A stretch of 64,000 nucleotides of DNA from the NCBI RefSeq assembly GCF_018860245.1, contig NZ_JAHKPD010000007.1, positions 203,892 to 267,891 of the forward strand. The letters run 5' to 3'. Positions 26,131-35,198 of the stretch are shown here, piece after piece. Both the position numbers and the translations under genes were made by a program. Each line of letters opens with the position of its first letter. The stretch's first letter is position 1. This DNA is from Pseudotamlana agarivorans (lineage in GTDB: Bacteria; Bacteroidota; Bacteroidia; Flavobacteriales; Flavobacteriaceae). Under the pieces are notes generated by a model. It did no database searches and had not been told where the DNA came from. It saw nothing but the letters and a program-made list of their open reading frames with translations.

Positions 26131-29079
26131 TTGCAAACTACAATCTCCTTGTGGGGGCTAAAACCTCTATCCCTTAGAAAAACAACCACCAAAATCTTAG
26201 CGCTTGCTTGCCTGATATCGACAAGTGCTGCAACGGCTCAAGAACTACCCGTTGATCAGATAAAATCACAAATCAAAGCTTATAAAAAAGACGTTCGCGG
26301 ACCATATTACAGAATAAAATGGTTTTGTGATGATGGTACCATACGTGAAGCCAAAGACCCTTGTCCGGATGAGATTGGTGGTATCCAACACGCCAGTTTG
26401 AAATCTGATGTTGAAAAACTAGGAAAAAAGCATCATATCTTTTTTGGCAACTTATTAGTTCAAAATGAAAATGAAGACTTTTGGGACCACAAGCATAACC
26501 ATAGCCGATTAAAACAATATCAAATAGTTAAGTATTTACAAAGTGTTGACGAAGGCTGGATTTATAGACGCGGGCAATTTTACCGTGGGGCAATGCAATC
26601 TGAAGATGAACAAGCCTGGGGCCTAGAATTCTACAAATGGCTACTAAAAAACAAGAGTTACACCAAAGGTCAATTCTTTTTACTGAAACAATCATTACAT
26701 GATATCCCGCATTCTGGAGACAGCAATTTAGCTCAAAAAATGCGTAGCGAATCTAAAGTTTTAGGAAATGAAATTAGTTCATTTATGAAACTAAGAATTA
26801 AGATTCATGGTAATCCTGAAAAAAGAGATATCGCTTCGGTAAAAAGCTTTGTTTCAAAACATAACTCAGATCTTAGTGCAGATCAAAAAAAGGAATTCAA
26901 GACCTTATTAGCCACCATGGAGGATTACTACAAACCTCTAAACATAAAAGATATTAAAGGATTAAGCAACCAACTTTCTAATCCGCATAAAACCGAATTA
27001 AATAATTTATTAGCGCCTTATAACGCCGGTTTATCAGCAAAAGACAAGATTGAAACTTTAGGCCCCGTGCTCATGTATATTCGTGAACATTTTGAAGGTT
27101 TAAATTCGGCAAACGATAAATTAGCAGCATTAGATATTTCTAATAAGATTGAAAAAACCGTTTTTCAGAATTCTCAAGAATGGACGCCGAACGACCTAAA
27201 TGGTATCCTGCAAAAAATTGATTACTTAAGCTATGTGGCGGCTTCTACAGGTTTAATTGAACTTTGGGAATACAACAAAATCAAATCGACTTTAGGAAAA
27301 TACAAAAATAAAAAACAATTAACTATTGCCGAATTAAACAAGGTATTAAGCACTTCTAGAAGTGTTGTAGAATGGAGTGCTGGAATGGTAAAGGCAAATT
27401 ATAGTGAAATTGTTGAAACTTACTCACAATTCGAACCTTTATCTTATGGTTTTATTGATGATAAAATTCGTTCATCTATCGCCTTAGACTTAGGAAATAG
27501 TGTTGGGGTTTTAGGAAAATATATTTCTGAAAAATCATCGATTAAAAATGAAGTGATTGGTGTTTCAAAACCAGCAACCATAAGAGGATTAAACCCTGGT
27601 TATGCTTTTGGTGAATTGGTTGTAGTTGAAGGTTCGATTGAAAATATCAATTTTTCAAAAGATAAAATTTACGTATTCAACAGACCACCTTCAGGACTAA
27701 AACCTATAGCTGGAATTATGACCGTTTCCGAGGGAAATTTAGTATCACACGTGCAATTATTAGCTAGAAACCTAGGTGTACCAAATGCGGCACTTTCACA
27801 AGAAAACTTAGACGATTTAGCCAAGTACAATGGTAAAAAGGTATTCTACGCGGTTTCGACAAAGGGTAATGTGATTGTTAAAACTGAAGGCCAAATGTCT
27901 TCCGAAGAAAAAGCTCTTTTTAGTAAAGTAGAGCGCAGCACCAATAAAATCACAGTACCTGTAGATCGCATACAATTGGATCAAACCGATATTTTAAATA
28001 TGCGTGAGGTGGACGCTTCCGATTCAGGAAAACTTTGTGGTCCAAAAGCAGCAAATTTATCACAGTTAAAATCGATGTTCCCCGATCATGTGGTAGAAGG
28101 TTTTGTCATTCCATTTGGTATTTTCAGAAAGCACCTTGATAATCAAATGACAGGTCAAAACATGACCTATTGGGCGTTTTTAACGCAAACCTATGCTGAA
28201 TGTGAAGCCATGAAAAAGGCTAACAAAACAGAAAATGAAGTTGAAGCCTATCAATTTAAACGCTTAAGTACTTTAAGAACTGCGATTATAAACATGGACC
28301 TTAATCCTGATTTTATCGCACAATTACGTAAAAATTTCATAGATGCTTTCAAGAAACCTATTGGTGAAGTTCCTGTTTTCTTAAGAAGTGACACCAATAT
28401 GGAGGATCTCAAAGAATTTACTGGAGCTGGTTTAAACTTAACGTTGTTTAATGTTCTAGCGGAACAAAAAATCATTGAAGGCATCAAAAAAGTTTGGGCG
28501 TCACCTTATATGGAACGTAGTTTAAAATGGCGTCAAAAGTACCTTTTAAACCCTGAATATGTATTCCCTTCAATTTTGGTTATTCCTGGGGTAAACGTAG
28601 ATTATTCTGGCGTTGTAGTAACAACCGGAATTAACGCTGGTGGCGAAGATGATTTAACCATTGCTTTTAGTCGCGGTGTTGGTGGTGCGGTTGATGGTCA
28701 ATCGGCTGAAACACGAATGGTTTCAAAACACAATAACTTATTATTATCACCTTCTAGAGAACCTAGTTTTTTAACCCTTCCAAAAACGGGAGGCACGAAT
28801 CGCGAATACACCACGTTTGAAGATCCTATTTTATCAGAAAAAAACATGCAGTCTATTCGTGAAATGGTAGAACAAGTCCGTAAAAAGATGCCAGAGCAAA
28901 CGGGTTCGGACTACAAAGGCCCTTATGATATGGAAATGGGCTTTCAAAATGATAAACTTTGGTTATTCCAAATACGTCCTTTTGTACAAAACAAAAAAGC
29001 ATCAAGCTCGAAGTATTTAAAATCGATTACTCCAAAAGTAAACTACAATCAAAATATCCCTTTAAACTCAAACTTGTAA
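26131..29079 (+). CDS. Exported PEP/pyruvate-binding (PPDK-like) protein, permuted domain order
   Basis: This 982-residue protein starts at a TTG codon; no ATG gives a full N-terminus. RKTTTKILALACLISTSAATA makes a signal peptide, so it is predicted to be exported. An alpha-helical region of about 450 residues follows. A PEP-utilising mobile domain is next, with a candidate phospho-His in EGNLVSHVQLLARN near 550. An ATP-grasp PPDK N-like domain comes last (GPKAANLSQLKSMF; FLRSDTNMEDLKEFTGAG; SRGVGGAVDGQSAE). Canonical PPDK has the ATP-grasp domain first and a PEP barrel, absent here. Outside the cytoplasm ATP is scarce, so the role is unclear. The next gene starts 4 bases later. Confidence 0.75.
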   Translation: MQTTISLWGLKPLSLRKTTTKILALACLISTSAATAQELPVDQIKSQIKAYKKDVRGPYYRIKWFCDDGTIREAKDPCPDEIGGIQHASLKSDVEKLGKKHHIFFGNLLVQNENEDFWDHKHNHSRLKQYQIVKYLQSVDEGWIYRRGQFYRGAMQSEDEQAWGLEFYKWLLKNKSYTKGQFFLLKQSLHDIPHSGDSNLAQKMRSESKVLGNEISSFMKLRIKIHGNPEKRDIASVKSFVSKHNSDLSADQKKEFKTLLATMEDYYKPLNIKDIKGLSNQLSNPHKTELNNLLAPYNAGLSAKDKIETLGPVLMYIREHFEGLNSANDKLAALDISNKIEKTVFQNSQEWTPNDLNGILQKIDYLSYVAASTGLIELWEYNKIKSTLGKYKNKKQLTIAELNKVLSTSRSVVEWSAGMVKANYSEIVETYSQFEPLSYGFIDDKIRSSIALDLGNSVGVLGKYISEKSSIKNEVIGVSKPATIRGLNPGYAFGELVVVEGSIENINFSKDKIYVFNRPPSGLKPIAGIMTVSEGNLVSHVQLLARNLGVPNAALSQENLDDLAKYNGKKVFYAVSTKGNVIVKTEGQMSSEEKALFSKVERSTNKITVPVDRIQLDQTDILNMREVDASDSGKLCGPKAANLSQLKSMFPDHVVEGFVIPFGIFRKHLDNQMTGQNMTYWAFLTQTYAECEAMKKANKTENEVEAYQFKRLSTLRTAIINMDLNPDFIAQLRKNFIDAFKKPIGEVPVFLRSDTNMEDLKEFTGAGLNLTLFNVLAEQKIIEGIKKVWASPYMERSLKWRQKYLLNPEYVFPSILVIPGVNVDYSGVVVTTGINAGGEDDLTIAFSRGVGGAVDGQSAETRMVSKHNNLLLSPSREPSFLTLPKTGGTNREYTTFEDPILSEKNMQSIREMVEQVRKKMPEQTGSDYKGPYDMEMGFQNDKLWLFQIRPFVQNKKASSSKYLKSITPKVNYNQNIPLNSNL

Positions 29080-29083
29080 CAAT

Positions 29084-30331
29084 ATGCAAAAATTACTTTT
29101 TCTTGGCATAGGAATTCCGCTTATTATTTTAGGCGCACTTTATCCAATAGACGGCTACAAATCAACAAAAATCGCAAGATTACTTTATGTAGAAAAGGCT
29201 GTAAATAGCGAAAAAGGCTATAGACGAATTCCAGAAGGCGCTTTATTAAAACTCGAAGACATTAAACTAAATTTAACTTCATGTAATGGCGAAGTAGTAG
29301 ATAGTCTTTTAAAAGAAGATCCTGAATTTTCAAGGGCCATAAAAAGAGCCATCCCTAGTGGGAATTACTCTTTAACAGCGGTAGATATGTCTGACCCAAG
29401 CGATTTAAAATACGCCGCTTACCGCGAAAACAGAGGTTACCAACCAGGCAGCGTTGGTAAACTTGTTGTATTAAACGCGTTCTTTTCAGAATTAAAAAAA
29501 CTGTATCCTAATTCATGGAACAAAAGAACCGATTTGATGCGCGACAAAAGAGTCGCTTCTGGTATTTTTGGAACTGGAGACCACCACACCATTCCGGTTT
29601 ATAATATTGAAACCGAAAAACAAGTAAAACGTAAAGTTGTTTCTAGCGATGTATTTTCATTATATGAATGGTTAGACCACATGGTATCGGTAAGTAATAA
29701 TGGCGCAGCAACTGTTGTGTTTAGAGAAACCATGCTACTCAATCACTTTGGAGAAAAATACCCAGAATTAACCGATGAGGAGGCCTTAAATTATTTTAAA
29801 GAAACACGTCGTGATACGTTAACTAATCGTGCACATCGCGTAATAAACCAACCATTAAGAGACATAGGTATTACGGAAGACGAATGGAAACTTGGCGGTA
29901 TGTTCACACACGCTTCAGCAAAATATGTTGGTAGAAAAGGTGGAAGTAGTGCCACACCAAAAGGATTAATGAAGTTTCTAGTCCTATTAGAACAAGGAAA
30001 TCTTCATGATAGAAAAACGAGTTTAGAAATGAAACGTCTAATTTATTTAACAGACAGACGTATTCGTTATGCACAGTCACCACGTTTAAAAGAAGCTGCC
30101 GTTTACTTTAAATCGGGTAGTTTCTACAAATGTAACCGCGAAAAAAACCCAAACTGTGGCGATTACCAGGGTAATGTTTTCAATTACATGAATTCCGTAA
30201 TCATCGTAGAACAACCGAATGGCAAAAAATATATGGTTTGTTTAATGACCAATGTTCTGAATAAAAATTCGGCTTGGGCTCACTTAGATTTAGCAAATAA
30301 AATAGACCGAATTATTAATCCGGACGCTTAA
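29084..30331 (+). CDS. Membrane-anchored penicillin-recognising serine hydrolase
   Basis: This 415-residue protein has an N-terminal signal anchor (LLFLGIGIPLIILGALYP). It has the three motifs of class A beta-lactamase/transpeptidase folds: Ser in PGSVGKLVV (SxxK), SNNGAAT (SxN) and KSGSFY (KxG). It could act on D-Ala peptides or beta-lactams, but it is longer than a normal class A enzyme and the inserted regions look non-standard. It follows the PPDK-like gene by 4 bases, so the two are co-expressed, and it is convergent with the membrane-HEAT gene, overlapping its 3' end by 17 bases. Confidence 0.75.
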   Translation: MQKLLFLGIGIPLIILGALYPIDGYKSTKIARLLYVEKAVNSEKGYRRIPEGALLKLEDIKLNLTSCNGEVVDSLLKEDPEFSRAIKRAIPSGNYSLTAVDMSDPSDLKYAAYRENRGYQPGSVGKLVVLNAFFSELKKLYPNSWNKRTDLMRDKRVASGIFGTGDHHTIPVYNIETEKQVKRKVVSSDVFSLYEWLDHMVSVSNNGAATVVFRETMLLNHFGEKYPELTDEEALNYFKETRRDTLTNRAHRVINQPLRDIGITEDEWKLGGMFTHASAKYVGRKGGSSATPKGLMKFLVLLEQGNLHDRKTSLEMKRLIYLTDRRIRYAQSPRLKEAAVYFKSGSFYKCNREKNPNCGDYQGNVFNYMNSVIIVEQPNGKKYMVCLMTNVLNKNSAWAHLDLANKIDRIINPDA

Positions 30332-33134
30332 TAGCATTTAAAATTTGATGCGCCTTATTACTTATTTCCGCTTCTGCATGTCGCGTTAATGGTTTTAAGG
30401 CGTTTTTATACCCACTAGCATCTGGCATGTTTTCTAAGACATGGAGCGCTGCTAATTTCAATGTGACATTCCCGTCTTTAAGTAGTGTGATTAAACAGAT
30501 TTCTACATCACTAAATTTGGCTTGAACTTGGCTTAAATCCTGTATTTCACGCTCTTCAATAAAATGATACTCAACTATAGGAATCAGTTCTGCCTTTAAA
30601 CTTACATGCAGAATATTATCTAGAAACTCTATAGAATTTACCTTAACGGATTCAGCTTCATCTTTTAAACCGAAATATGCAATTTCCATATCATCTTCAT
30701 TAAGTACAAGAGATAAAATTTCAAAAATAACATGCATAGAACAATCTAATTCCTCTTGAATAACATGAACTAATTGTTCCATCGAAATTTGTAACGCTGT
30801 GTTTTCAGTAACTAATTCCTCTTCTTTCTGTATTGTTTTTATTATGGATATGCGTTGTAAATAAAATTCACATTCTTTAAGTACATTTTCAAACACCCTG
30901 TCTTTATCCATTTTCACGCCGATATCCTGAAAATGCAAATCTACCATAACTTTAACCGCTTCAAATCGCATATAAGGATCACTAGAAATACCCAATCGGA
31001 TTAGTAGTTTTAAGGAATCCCTATTTTTTATAGTCGCCAAGACTTTTGGCAAGTGCTTTTTTACTTTTGAATCTAGATTTTCGTAAACACCATATTCAAG
31101 TAAATAATTTGGTACATGGTTCCCGAAACTATGAAGCGCACTTATGGTAACTTCTCTAAGCTCTTCTTGATTTAATCGGGGTAGCAAATCCTTAATAAAT
31201 TCATCATGCCCAGACAACCCAGCAGCTTTAATAGCATGCTTCAAAATATAAGCCGTATCTGATTTTAAATACTTCTTTATAAATTCGAAAAATTCAGAAA
31301 AACGGGCGTAACCTACAGTCACCAGGAATTCTGCAATTTCCTCTTTAGAATGCGACACTGTTTCGTCTTCAATGGCCTTAATACGTTTTCTTAAACGCTC
31401 ATGTAGTCCGTATTTTTTAACTAAATTCTTATTATCTACCGCAAGTTCAGCAAGACAAAGTAGCGCGGCATCGGCAATGTATTTCTTTCGGTGATCTAAA
31501 TATTTTTTAAATACATTGTTTTCACCTATTTTAGTATGCAACAGCATATACTCCATAGCTTCATAAACAACCTCTCTATCGTTGTTTACCTCAATCAACT
31601 TATTAACTTTACTTGCAGCGGCCCCATGCTTAAAATAATAAATCTCCTTAATTGCCGCCGCTTTTACTAAATTAGAAGGGTGGTCTAAGAGTTTTATAAT
31701 ATGAGGCTTATGAACATCGGTAATACTATCACCTAAGCGTTCTAGAAGGTTTATAATCTCCTCTTCTCCTCCAGAGGTTAAAACCTTTATAACCGAAGCA
31801 TGTAATGCTTTTTTTAAAGTCTTAATACCATCTATATCATGATTACCTATAGCGCTTAAAATATTGGTTTTAAAAGTATCAAAATAAGCATTCCGTAACT
31901 GATAGATTAGTATAATCCAAACAAACAGAAAGAACAATATAATGACGGTGATATAATGTTCATGTAAATCTAAACCTCTAACAACAAATATCAATAAAAA
32001 ACCTGCAATACCAGTAGCTATACTATCTACCACCACATCGATAAAAGACTTGGCTTGTTTTTTATCTTCATATGGGATAGGCATAATAGATAATTCTACA
32101 GCTGCTTTATTTATGGATTGCTTAAAACTGCCATCTACACCTTTCAATAAAATTAACACCCATAATTCTGGAAAAACCAAAAACAACAAACAGCCCATTG
32201 CTATCCCTAAAGGTAGCAGTAGTAAATTAGAAGTCACCCCTAACCAAGCCAATAAACGGTTGGTTAAGAACAATTGAATTAAAAGGGACGCGACATTGAA
32301 AGAAGAGAACCAAAAACCAAAAAAGGAAGCCAATTCGTTAGGGTCTTGAATTTTTAAATTTGCAAAATCACTAAATTGATAGTCTACCAATTTCGCCATG
32401 ATCACAGAAACGCCAACAGTTAATGCTAAATACGTTAGGTGTTTCGATTTAAAAATTATTTTAACGGCTATCTGGCTTCTTTTCTTTTTCTGCTTAATTG
32501 ATTTTCCTGTTTGGATATCGGTAGTATTATGTAAACGGTGGTTCCACACCCAAAAAATAATAGGTATACATACCAAAATCAAACCTGAAGCTAAATAAAT
32601 GACATATAAATTCCCAAAAGCCTTTGAGATAATAGTGGTTAAATAACCTCCAAAAATCCCACCTGCAATAGCTCCCGAACCTATAAAACCAAACAAACGT
32701 TTTGCCTCTCTTGCATTGTAAACCATATTGGCTATAATCCAAAACTGAGAAGTCACTAAAACACCAAAAAGCGAGACACTTACATAATAAGCATACAGAA
32801 TAAAATCGCTATTTAACTGATACTGAATTATAAAACCAAGCGCTAAAAAACAAGCACTAAAAAATAAAAGCGTTACAATAGCTATAGATTTAATACTAAA
32901 AAACCGGAGAGATTTATCGTAAAAATAAGAAGAGAGCACGGCTGTAACCGCAACAATCAAATAAGCATTTGGCAGCTCGGAAGCTCCTAAATTTGATAAG
33001 AAAAGGGCACTAATAGTGGGTTTTACCATGAGCAAAACCGAAATAACTATAAAGATATAAAGTTGCATCAAGAAAGAGATTCGAAACTCTCCCTCACGAA
33101 TATTAAAAGTCTTTTTTACAAAGTTTTTTAGCAT
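30315..33134 (-). CDS. ATP/ADP-carrier-like MFS protein with C-terminal HEAT repeats
   Basis: This 939-residue protein has about 12 membrane spans in its first half (residues about 15-430), with segments such as ISALFLSNLGASELPNAYLI, LLKGVDGSFKQSINKAAVEL and YEDKKQAKSFIDVVVDSIA. These look like the nucleotide (ATP/ADP) translocase branch of the major facilitator superfamily. The second half (about 450-939) is alpha-helical with HEAT-like repeats (HPSNLVKAAAIKEIYYFKHG; DGNVTLKLAALHVLENM). Transport of nucleotides is an inference; many HEAT-fused relatives in Bacteroidota have no known substrate. It is 8 bases downstream of the second serine hydrolase gene. Confidence 0.7.
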   Translation of the reverse strand: MLKNFVKKTFNIREGEFRISFLMQLYIFIVISVLLMVKPTISALFLSNLGASELPNAYLIVAVTAVLSSYFYDKSLRFFSIKSIAIVTLLFFSACFLALGFIIQYQLNSDFILYAYYVSVSLFGVLVTSQFWIIANMVYNAREAKRLFGFIGSGAIAGGIFGGYLTTIISKAFGNLYVIYLASGLILVCIPIIFWVWNHRLHNTTDIQTGKSIKQKKKRSQIAVKIIFKSKHLTYLALTVGVSVIMAKLVDYQFSDFANLKIQDPNELASFFGFWFSSFNVASLLIQLFLTNRLLAWLGVTSNLLLLPLGIAMGCLLFLVFPELWVLILLKGVDGSFKQSINKAAVELSIMPIPYEDKKQAKSFIDVVVDSIATGIAGFLLIFVVRGLDLHEHYITVIILFFLFVWIILIYQLRNAYFDTFKTNILSAIGNHDIDGIKTLKKALHASVIKVLTSGGEEEIINLLERLGDSITDVHKPHIIKLLDHPSNLVKAAAIKEIYYFKHGAAASKVNKLIEVNNDREVVYEAMEYMLLHTKIGENNVFKKYLDHRKKYIADAALLCLAELAVDNKNLVKKYGLHERLRKRIKAIEDETVSHSKEEIAEFLVTVGYARFSEFFEFIKKYLKSDTAYILKHAIKAAGLSGHDEFIKDLLPRLNQEELREVTISALHSFGNHVPNYLLEYGVYENLDSKVKKHLPKVLATIKNRDSLKLLIRLGISSDPYMRFEAVKVMVDLHFQDIGVKMDKDRVFENVLKECEFYLQRISIIKTIQKEEELVTENTALQISMEQLVHVIQEELDCSMHVIFEILSLVLNEDDMEIAYFGLKDEAESVKVNSIEFLDNILHVSLKAELIPIVEYHFIEEREIQDLSQVQAKFSDVEICLITLLKDGNVTLKLAALHVLENMPDASGYKNALKPLTRHAEAEISNKAHQILNAIKRPD

Positions 33135-33142
33135 GCACTAAT

Positions 33143-34060
33143 TTACTCAGAACAATTTAACATCCTAGATTTTTTTAGCACTTTTTCAACTGGAGTAATT
33201 AGATTTCTAATTATTTGTTCGCCATGAGAACTCTCTATTAAAGCGACCAAAATATACCGTCTATCCTTTCCCCAAACTAATACTGAATCGGAATGATAAT
33301 TTTTCCATGAGCCCGATTTTCTAAATAATTTGGCATTGGGAGCGACCTTATTTAAAGTATATACAAACTTATGCCCCAATTGTGGGTTTTTTAAAATTTC
33401 TAACATTTCAGCTGAACGCTGGTTATTAATTAGTTTTCCAAAAACCAAATGGTAATATAAATTTGCTGCTTGGTAAGATGTTGCCGCATGACTTAAGCCT
33501 TTTAAGGGATCTGGATACCTTGCTCCCGCCGCTGCATAGCGTTTACCAACCCATAAACCGCCACCTTGTTCAGCATCATATAAAGTTGTTTTTGTACTAC
33601 GTAAAACCTTTTCAATACGCTTGTATCCAACCAAATCAATCATTCTTGTAGAAGCCGCATTATTCGATTTACTAATCATAAGACTCAAATCTTTCCGAAC
33701 AGCAGGAGTGTCTTTAACTATACCCTTATCAATGGCATCCATAACCGTATAAAGCACAGCGATTTTAGGTAAACTCGCCGCATACATCATATTATTTTCG
33801 TTCACACCTGCAAACCCAATATGATTGATATCATGTAAATCTACCAATGAAATAGACATTTTCTTTGACTGAATTAGAGCCTTCCAACTTTTATTCTTGT
33901 TAAGTTCTGCCTTTAAATTTTTTTCCAGAGCTTCACACTTATTGGATTTTAATTCTTTAAATTCGGTCGTGCGAATAGGCAATGGCTTTTGGGCCGCTAC
34001 AGTAAGCACTAGCAAACAAAAAAGAAACGACAATTTACTTTTAACCTCAGAATAATTCAA
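33143..34060 (-). CDS. Exported serine hydrolase, beta-lactamase-like
   Basis: This 305-residue protein has a signal peptide (KLSFLFCLLVLTVAAQ) and class A beta-lactamase-like motifs: ASLPKIAVLY (SxxK), ISKSNNAAS (SxN) and RKSGSWKNY (KxG). Catalytic residues are therefore in place, but a general peptidoglycan or D,D-peptidase-like role is as likely as beta-lactam hydrolysis. The Omega-loop Glu of true class A enzymes could not be identified with certainty. It is first in a two-gene unit with the membrane-HEAT protein. Confidence 0.78.
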   Translation of the reverse strand: MNYSEVKSKLSFLFCLLVLTVAAQKPLPIRTTEFKELKSNKCEALEKNLKAELNKNKSWKALIQSKKMSISLVDLHDINHIGFAGVNENNMMYAASLPKIAVLYTVMDAIDKGIVKDTPAVRKDLSLMISKSNNAASTRMIDLVGYKRIEKVLRSTKTTLYDAEQGGGLWVGKRYAAAGARYPDPLKGLSHAATSYQAANLYYHLVFGKLINNQRSAEMLEILKNPQLGHKFVYTLNKVAPNAKLFRKSGSWKNYHSDSVLVWGKDRRYILVALIESSHGEQIIRNLITPVEKVLKKSRMLNCSE

Positions 34061-34116
34061 ACTTAAAATATTTACTTAAACAATAGATTTTATGAAACTT
34101 ACATCCTTTCAAGCTG

Positions 34117-34124
34117 CAAAGATA
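34117..34124 (-). promoter_or_regulatory. Putative -7 box for the serine hydrolase unit
   Basis: The minus strand reads TATCTTTG, matching TAnnTTTG, 56 bases before the start of the serine hydrolase gene. No clear -33 element is present at the expected distance. Confidence 0.35.
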
Positions 34125-34169
34125 TAACAAAATGCATGCTATTGTTTAAACGAAATCTTAAAATACATC

Positions 34170-34982
34170 ATGGTAAATCAAATAGAAAAAACAACGGCAT
34201 ACTTAATAGAGAAGGGTTTTGACAAACCTGAAATCGGCATTATTTTAGGCACAGGACTAGGTCAACTCATTGATGAAATAGAGATCATTAAAGAAATAAG
34301 CTATAACCACATTCCGTATTTCCCTACAGCCACAGTAGAGTTTCATAAAGGTAAATTGATTTTTGGTTTACTAGAAGGTAAAAAAGTTGTAGTCATGCAA
34401 GGTCGTTTTCATTTATATGAAGGCTATACATTACAAGATGTGACCTACCCGGTACGAATCATGGAAAAATTAGGCATTCACACTTTATTAGTTTCCAATG
34501 CTGCAGGTGCGATTAATTTAGATTTCAAAAAAGGCGAACTTATGCTTATTGAAGATCACATTAATTTACAATGCAGCTCTCCCCTAGCCTTCAATGGTGT
34601 TGAAAAAATGGGCGAGCGTTTTGTTGATATGAGTGCGCCTTATGACGCCGAAATCAATGCGAAATTTAAAAGTATCGCCAAAGCCAACAACATCAATTTA
34701 CATGAGGGCGTTTACGCCAGTGTTGTAGGTCCGCAATTAGAAACCCGCGCCGAATACCGCATGCTGAAAATCATAGGTGCCGATGCCGTAGGGATGAGTA
34801 CTGTTCCAGAGATTATCGTAGCCAATCATTTAAAATTAAAAGTGGCTGCTGTGTCAGTTTTAACAGATGAATGCGACCCAGACCACTTAGAACCTGTAAA
34901 CATAGAAGAAATTATTGCCATGGCTCACAAAGCTGAACCGGTGATGATTACTTTGTTTAAGGAACTTATAAAAAGTTTATAG
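34170..34982 (+). CDS. punA: Purine nucleoside phosphorylase, PunA/PNP-I type
   Basis: This 270-residue enzyme splits purine nucleosides with phosphate into base and pentose 1-phosphate. The trimeric PNP signatures are visible: ILGTGLGQL (phosphate loop), MQGRFHLYEGY, LLVSNAAGAIN, VGPQLETRAEYR and VGMSTVPEIIVANH. The last is the region that sets purine specificity, with Asp instead of Asn in VLTDEC. It lies between the two halves of the arsenosugar genes, about 220 bases upstream of arsM and on the same strand. Besides general salvage it could remove adenine from the dimethylarsinoyl-adenosine made by ArsS; that is inference. Confidence 0.9.
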   Translation: MVNQIEKTTAYLIEKGFDKPEIGIILGTGLGQLIDEIEIIKEISYNHIPYFPTATVEFHKGKLIFGLLEGKKVVVMQGRFHLYEGYTLQDVTYPVRIMEKLGIHTLLVSNAAGAINLDFKKGELMLIEDHINLQCSSPLAFNGVEKMGERFVDMSAPYDAEINAKFKSIAKANNINLHEGVYASVVGPQLETRAEYRMLKIIGADAVGMSTVPEIIVANHLKLKVAAVSVLTDECDPDHLEPVNIEEIIAMAHKAEPVMITLFKELIKSL

Positions 34983-35012
34983 AATACGATGTAATAAAAC
35001 TTTCATAACGTC

Positions 35013-35033
35013 ATGCCGAACTTGATTCGGCAT
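35013..35033. repeat. REP-like palindrome, CATGCCGAA type
   Basis: ATGCCGAA, loop CTTGA and TTCGGCAT form an 8-bp hairpin in the gap between punA and arsM. It belongs to the same general class as the TGCTGAAACAATTTC elements at 54.4 and 55.2 kb. Confidence 0.65.
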
Positions 35034-35171
35034 CTCATTAATTTTGAAAGCAAAAAACTTATGATTAAGCCTCTGAAATCTAAGATTCAACACAACTCTC
35101 TAGATTTGAGGTGAACATATTCTATTATGTTTTTTTACAGAAATTCGAAATAATCAACTTAAAATCAAGAG

Positions 35172-35191
35172 ATTCCCACTTTCGTGGGAAT
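35172..35191. repeat. Short REP-like palindrome, copy 2, before arsM
   Basis: ATTCCCAC, loop TTTC and GTGGGAAT form an 8-bp hairpin, preceded by AGAG. It ends 7 bases before the arsM start codon, so it should form in the leader and could affect translation. Confidence 0.72.
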
Positions 35192-35198
35192 AAAAACT

